DNA of 64,000 bases, taken from contig CM041084.1 in NCBI GenBank assembly GCA_023079485.1, forward strand, positions 20,364,609-20,428,608, given 5' to 3'. Numbering within the stretch: the stretch's first letter is position 1; the number at the start of each line of letters is the position of its first letter. The translations under genes were made by a program, and so were the position numbers. The notes beneath the pieces were generated by a model. It saw only the letters and a list, made by a program, of their open reading frames with translations, was not told the DNA's origin and ran no database searches. The stretch comes from Archilochus colubris. Its lineage: Eukaryota; Chordata; Aves; Apodiformes; Trochilidae. Below, one piece after another: positions 59,101 to 64,000 of the stretch.

Positions 59101-62100
59101 ACAAAACCAAATGTTTCTACACACAGGTTTTCCTAGTGATTTTCTGTTACCAAAGATCTGTTACCATCACTTAGAGGAAATAACTTGCAAATACAGGACA
59201 AGGAAAAAGATAGATGTCCAAAGAGTACAAGTAAGTGCAAATACAGTGCATGGCTGTCCCAGACTGCTGCTGTAGAGCAGTCACAACTCTACAATGAGAA
59301 GTCAGCCATGTACTGAATTACCTATTTCCTTTTCTCCTTTGATCGTGGGATGCTTCTTGTGAGTCAGACTGACTGGCATTTGCAGCACCTGGCTGGTGTC
59401 ACTCATGGTGAGCAGCATTCCCCCCTCCACAGGGAGTCTTTAATGACTCTGAATGTGTCTGGCTCTGGCAGGACCTGCATCTCCACGGCTTCAGCACATA
59501 CAATAATTTATATCTGTGTCAAGTAGGAAGGAGAAAGCTCTGCTCTTCTGACTTGTTGGAAATTTTCTGCCCTTGTGCATAGGTGCCAAAAATTGAGAAG
59601 GGGCAGTGTGGGAGGGAGGCACAATTGCAGCTTTTTATAATGTAATTCTCTAGCATCTCATATGAGCAGTTTATCAGCAAAGGAGAAGCAGTGTTTATGG
59701 CCTGTCAGAGGGTGTTGGCTCATTGCTAGCAATGCTCACAGGATTTGTGACATTTTGGAAGGACTTTTGCAGGGGAGTTTCAAGAATGAGTTTAATCACT
59801 CGAGATAAAGACATGTACAGAAGTGGTAGCAGACTGTTTCCCAGTGATGCTGCACTAACTGTAATTAGATTGGATGGTCTTTAGATTGCATTGCATGCTG
59901 TGGTTTGGCTTAGTAACCTAACATTAGTCTTTCTAGAGGAGTCACAAGGCTGTAGTCAGTGAGATATTGCAGATAGTGACATAGAAATGTCATTACTTCC
60001 TCTACACTCACCAGGTTATTAGCTGAAGAAGCATATATTTAATTCCCCGTCTTTAATAATGAATTACCTTCTTATTTAGTATAACAGAACATAATGTCCA
60101 GAGAGGAAAAGCTATTTTGTAAGTAAGGAGAATGTCATGCTGTTGACTGAAGAGTCAAGTCTTGCAGTAGAATTGAAATTTATTCCTTTCTTGTCAAAGA
60201 AAAGTATTATTTGAAATCCACTAATCTTTCTGTCCTTCAGAGACAATCTCCCTCCATGTCCTTCTGCTCAGAAAGTACAACTGTGCCTTGAGGTCCAGTC
60301 TCTTTAACATCTGTTTTTAATAAGTACAGGGGAGACCTTGCCTTCAGCCTTTGCAAGATGACATCAGCCTGATAATAGATAGTAAAACTGTGTCATGTGA
60401 CACAATGTGCAACAAGACAAGGTTCAGAGCTCTCTGAGTCTGACCCCCTTAGTCTACTGGCAATTCTGGAATTATCATTGGCTTAATGCAAAATAACATC
60501 TTATGGGTGCAAGCAACTGCCTGATAACAAAAGCAGCATTCCTCCTGCTGCAGGGCAGGACCGAGTTCCTCTTTTCAATAAATCTTCTGTGCTTGCTCAC
60601 TGCCAGTGTACTTAAGCAGTCCAGATTGTTTCATCAATTAGTCTCAGAGTGGTTAAAATGTCACTGCACCCTTATATGTGGAATATTATCAAATGAGTAT
60701 AGTAATTAATATGGCATCTGCTCCTGGGAACTCTTTTATTTCCCTCTGGTAGTTACAGGAAATGTCCTTTTTATTTTTTTTTTCTTTTTCTTTTTATAAA
60801 GCAGAGTAGTATTTTAAGGAGGTGCCATAATATCCTTTTTCTCCATTTGGGAATACTGCATTAGATAAGTGTCCCTTGCACTCTGCTGGTCAGTCTCTTT
60901 CTTTATTAGCTTGTCATAGAAAAAAAAATCTTACACTGTTTCTAGTACTTGTAATTAGTAAATATACTTAAACCATATTAGGAGATTATAACATTTAATT
61001 TATGAGTGTGTCTTTTTCAAGTGATGCAGGAATTCTTCAAGCAGACCATGGCTTTGCATACGGCCAGGCACTGATTTACAAAATGTCTTTGGTAGTACAT
61101 TACCCTGGGGAAGCAGATGATATATTAAATATACCATCCATTTTCTGCAGACAGACATCACATTACAGCCTGCTGGCCAGACGGCAGTGGTAGCCATTTA
61201 CATATTACCATCTAAGTTGATAGCATGCCAGCCTATCCCTGAATTGCTTCAGGGGTTTATGGGCCTCAACAAGAAGCCCTTCAGTGTAAGACTGGAAGGA
61301 TAAAACCAAAAATTCTCCTTGTATTTCTGTAATTCTTGTAATTTCTGTATTCCCCTCACCATTGGGACACAGGGAAATCTTAGGTCTTGCACTGATTTTC
61401 AGTGAGAGATCTGGATATTCAGGAGACTGTTGCACCAAAAAACCTTCCCACCCTAGGCAAGAATGGATAAGGGCTCAGATTTTTGTTTTCCCAGTTGCGG
61501 GCTTTGCAAGAATTGAAGAAGAGTTTTGCATTGAAAGGTTACTTAGAAGCAGAGTTACAAATGCACACAACCCCCCACACCCCTCTAGGCAGCTCAATGT
61601 GTCAGTGGTGAAAGGGTTGCATGGTGCCTCCAGAAACCTCAGATGACAAGAAGCACGAGTGAAGCCAGCACAGAGACTGCTTTTGGACTCACAAAATGAG
61701 TCAGACCTTCATGGACTCAGTGTTGTCCACACCCTGCCAGCTCAAAGCAGTGTGACTTTGCCTGTGTTTTCAGAAAAAAGCACTGTACAATGAAGTGACT
61801 GTGAAATAGTAGCATATTATAGCACTATGCATACCCCCTGTTGGGGAAAGGGCATTTAGGACTCATATAGTTGCAGCTCCTCTCTTCTCCTCTCCTCTCT
61901 TCTTTTTCTGTATTCCAAATTTTACTGCCCAGGACCTATGACACTGTCTGTGTAATGAAGTGGCTTATTCCACTCAGCATGGGCATCACAATATGAAGTG
62001 ACCTGGTGGCTAGAGAAATGTCATCCGAGTTAGTCAAAGACTCCCTTCATCATAAGGAAGACCCCATGGAGTTCAGAGAAAACCACAATGGACTTTGAGG

Positions 62101-64000
62101 AAGGTCTTATCTCTCCCCTTCCCACTGTAACCATGAACATGCAGTTTTGCTTTCTTGAAAATCCAAGAGGCAGGAATATTTTCCTCTTCTCCCAAATCTT
62201 CATTTGTCAAGACCAAGCTGAAGTCCCCTCAGTTCCCCTAGTTATGCATGATGCTAGTTTTCTCAAATAGGATTCTCATGGAGGCCCTCTCTGGCCTCTC
62301 GTGGTGTCAGTGCATTGTTGCCTGCAGTGGAAGTTCAGTCCATCTGGTCTGGCAAAGCGTAAGAGGAGCAGCGCTCAGCCATGCACACGAGTCAGCAGTG
62401 CTGCAAACTTTTCAGACCTCCTGGGCTTTTCAGAGCAGGTGCAGCTCCTCCACCCCTCCCCCTGATTGCTGTGTCCCTAGGCACAGCCTTGTCTCTTTGT
62501 AAAGTCCTTTTTCCACAGTAGCAGCTTTCAGATGAAAAATTACTTTGCAAATATTATTATCCCACGCCCAAAACCATTTCTTCTCCCTCTACCATGAATG
62601 GATTCTCACTTTAGAGAATCTGCCTCAATTTCTGAGGCACTGCAGAGAGCAGGCACTTTCTCAAAATAACCACGGCCTTGTGACCAGGCACGTGTGATCC
62701 CAGTGTCCCAAGGGTGGGGATCCCCTGGCAGCCCCTTGCTCAGCCAAGGTGGGAGAGACTTGAGAGGTCCATTTGGTTGCTGGACATAACAGCAAAGCCT
62801 TGCCCATACCTCAGGGATAGGCACGGGGTCAGAAAGAGAACACCAGGGCAGTCAGCATTTGCCCTGGGCAATAGAGCCATGTTTTGGGGTCAAAGCACCC
62901 ACAGTGGTTAGCAGAAAGATGGACTTTTCAGATGCACTCCTGCTGCCTTGCTTTTAGCTCAGCCTGCTCCATCCACTGTGCATGGGTGAGACTCCAGGAC
63001 TGCCCTAGGCAGCTGACTGAGACCTTCTCCTTCCAGAGAGCGAAGGTGAAGGTGCTCTTCTAATACAGGTTTGGGGATTGAAAATGCTGATCACATAAGG
63101 GGTTGAGTGCAGGTCTTGGGGTTAACCGACTAGGTGAATGTCTTCTAGGCATTTTCTTTCTTTAACAGCAGTTGCTTCCTACTCCAATATCTAAAACATT
63201 TTCAAAATTGCATCCAAAGATAAACTCTGCATTTCTTACATTCTTGTAGTAAAGGCAGAGTCTTGCTGAAGAAAGTAATTTTTAAAAAATAATTTTTAGA
63301 AATGAGCCTTTCCTAGAAAGTCAGAAATGAACAGATTTGCCTGTAGCTAGAAATTCTTGTTTTCTTTGAGAAGATAGTAAATAGTAATATAAGAAAAAAA
63401 AAATTTTTTTAAAAAAATCACTGCAGTTGAATGTGGAATCTCACTTTGCTTGAAGCTTTCAAAGGGCTTGAAGTATTTCAGGCTCAGGTTACAAGACAAA
63501 ACATAGATAAAACTCTTACTGTTAAAAAACTAATCCCTTATACATTTCCATATGATAGATAAATCCAACAAGATTAACCTACATGCATAGTGATGCAAGG
63601 TATCGAACTCCATTGTACTATGAAATAAAATGGTTAATTCATGAAAGTGCATCACTTTGTGGAGATAAGAAAGCTGCCTCTGGTGGTCAGAGCAAGCTGT
63701 ATCAAAGGTCACCAAGGGCATAAACATATTTAAATAATAATAGGAAATCATTATTTAGAATGAGTGCTTAAGGAGAGATTTTCTTCTGGTGGCAATTGCA
63801 AACAGTTCCCATCATGCAAGCACAAACATAATCTTATTTTATTCTCCTGTGTGTGCAGAAATAACAAGGCTCCACACAGAAAGTTGGTCTAAGTCTTAAG
63901 CTGCCTTTGTATGAAAACTATGTTGCTGTGGTGCTTCTCCAGCATAATGTGCCACATGCTGGAGCTTTAGTTTTCTGTGGTGTTGGGTTGAGGTTTTTTG
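56163..64000. other. CUBN intron 27 (continues past the window)
   Basis: Over 7.8 kb follow exon 27 without the exon needed to finish CUB8. I scanned for a YDG-type CUB second half with flanking splice sites and saw none. The stretch includes a CT-rich tract at about 61,877-61,909. Open frames here are all under 100 codons and unconvincing. Confidence 0.65.
61877..61909 (+). repeat. CT-rich microsatellite-like tract
   Basis: An irregular TCTTC/CTCTCC pyrimidine tract of about 33 bp on the + strand, within intron 27. Confidence 0.8.

Noticed and set aside
1..64000. CRISPR arrays, operons, tRNA/rRNA genes or a microbial system
   Set aside because: No regularly spaced repeats, no bacterial-style gene packing and no recognisable structural RNA; the window is ordinary vertebrate gene and intron sequence.

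Overview
This window is vertebrate nuclear DNA, and the evidence points to a bird. Coding sequence is split into many short exons with standard splice sites inside AT-rich introns. The recognisable interspersed repeats are CR1-type LINE fragments of the avian kind: 3' tails ending in short ATTCT/TGATTCT-like repeats and one reverse-transcriptase fragment. I cannot name the species. No bacterial, phage, CRISPR or operon-like features are present.

Layout: (1) 1 to about 8,400 holds the 3' end of TRDMT1 (DNMT2, tRNA-Asp cytosine-38 methyltransferase) on the + strand. Three terminal coding exons (2355-2412, 3401-3530, 7647-7747) are joined in frame, followed by a 3' UTR with AATAAA signals. (2) About 8,400-15,277 is a roughly 7 kb intergenic interval with one CR1 tail, a CpG-retaining LTR-like patch, a T/G low-complexity tract and the presumed CUBN promoter. 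(3) 15,278-56,162 holds the first 27 coding exons of CUBN (cubilin) on the + strand, and intron 27 runs to the window end. TRDMT1 followed tandemly by CUBN is, as I recall, the vertebrate synteny (human 10p13).

The 27 CUBN exons total 4,029 nt and give exactly 1,343 in-frame codons with every splice phase matching. They encode a signal peptide, a furin-type site (KRQKR), an N-terminal coiled coil, eight EGF domains (three or four of the calcium-binding type), CUB domains 1-7 complete and the first half of CUB8. From CUB1 on, each CUB domain is built from two exons. Cubilin is a peripheral endocytic receptor that acts with amnionless, and with megalin as co-receptor, to take up intrinsic factor-vitamin B12 and other ligands. 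The rest of CUB8 and the remaining CUB domains must lie beyond the window.

I do not see a previously undescribed system. The points most worth checking are a GC-AG intron after exon 23, a NAGNAG tandem acceptor at exon 17, calcium-site losses in several CUB domains (notably CUB5), an intact cysteine set in CUB6, a local ~115-bp tandem-like duplication in intron 22, a GC-rich island in intron 17, and a (TA)n tract just upstream of exon 23.
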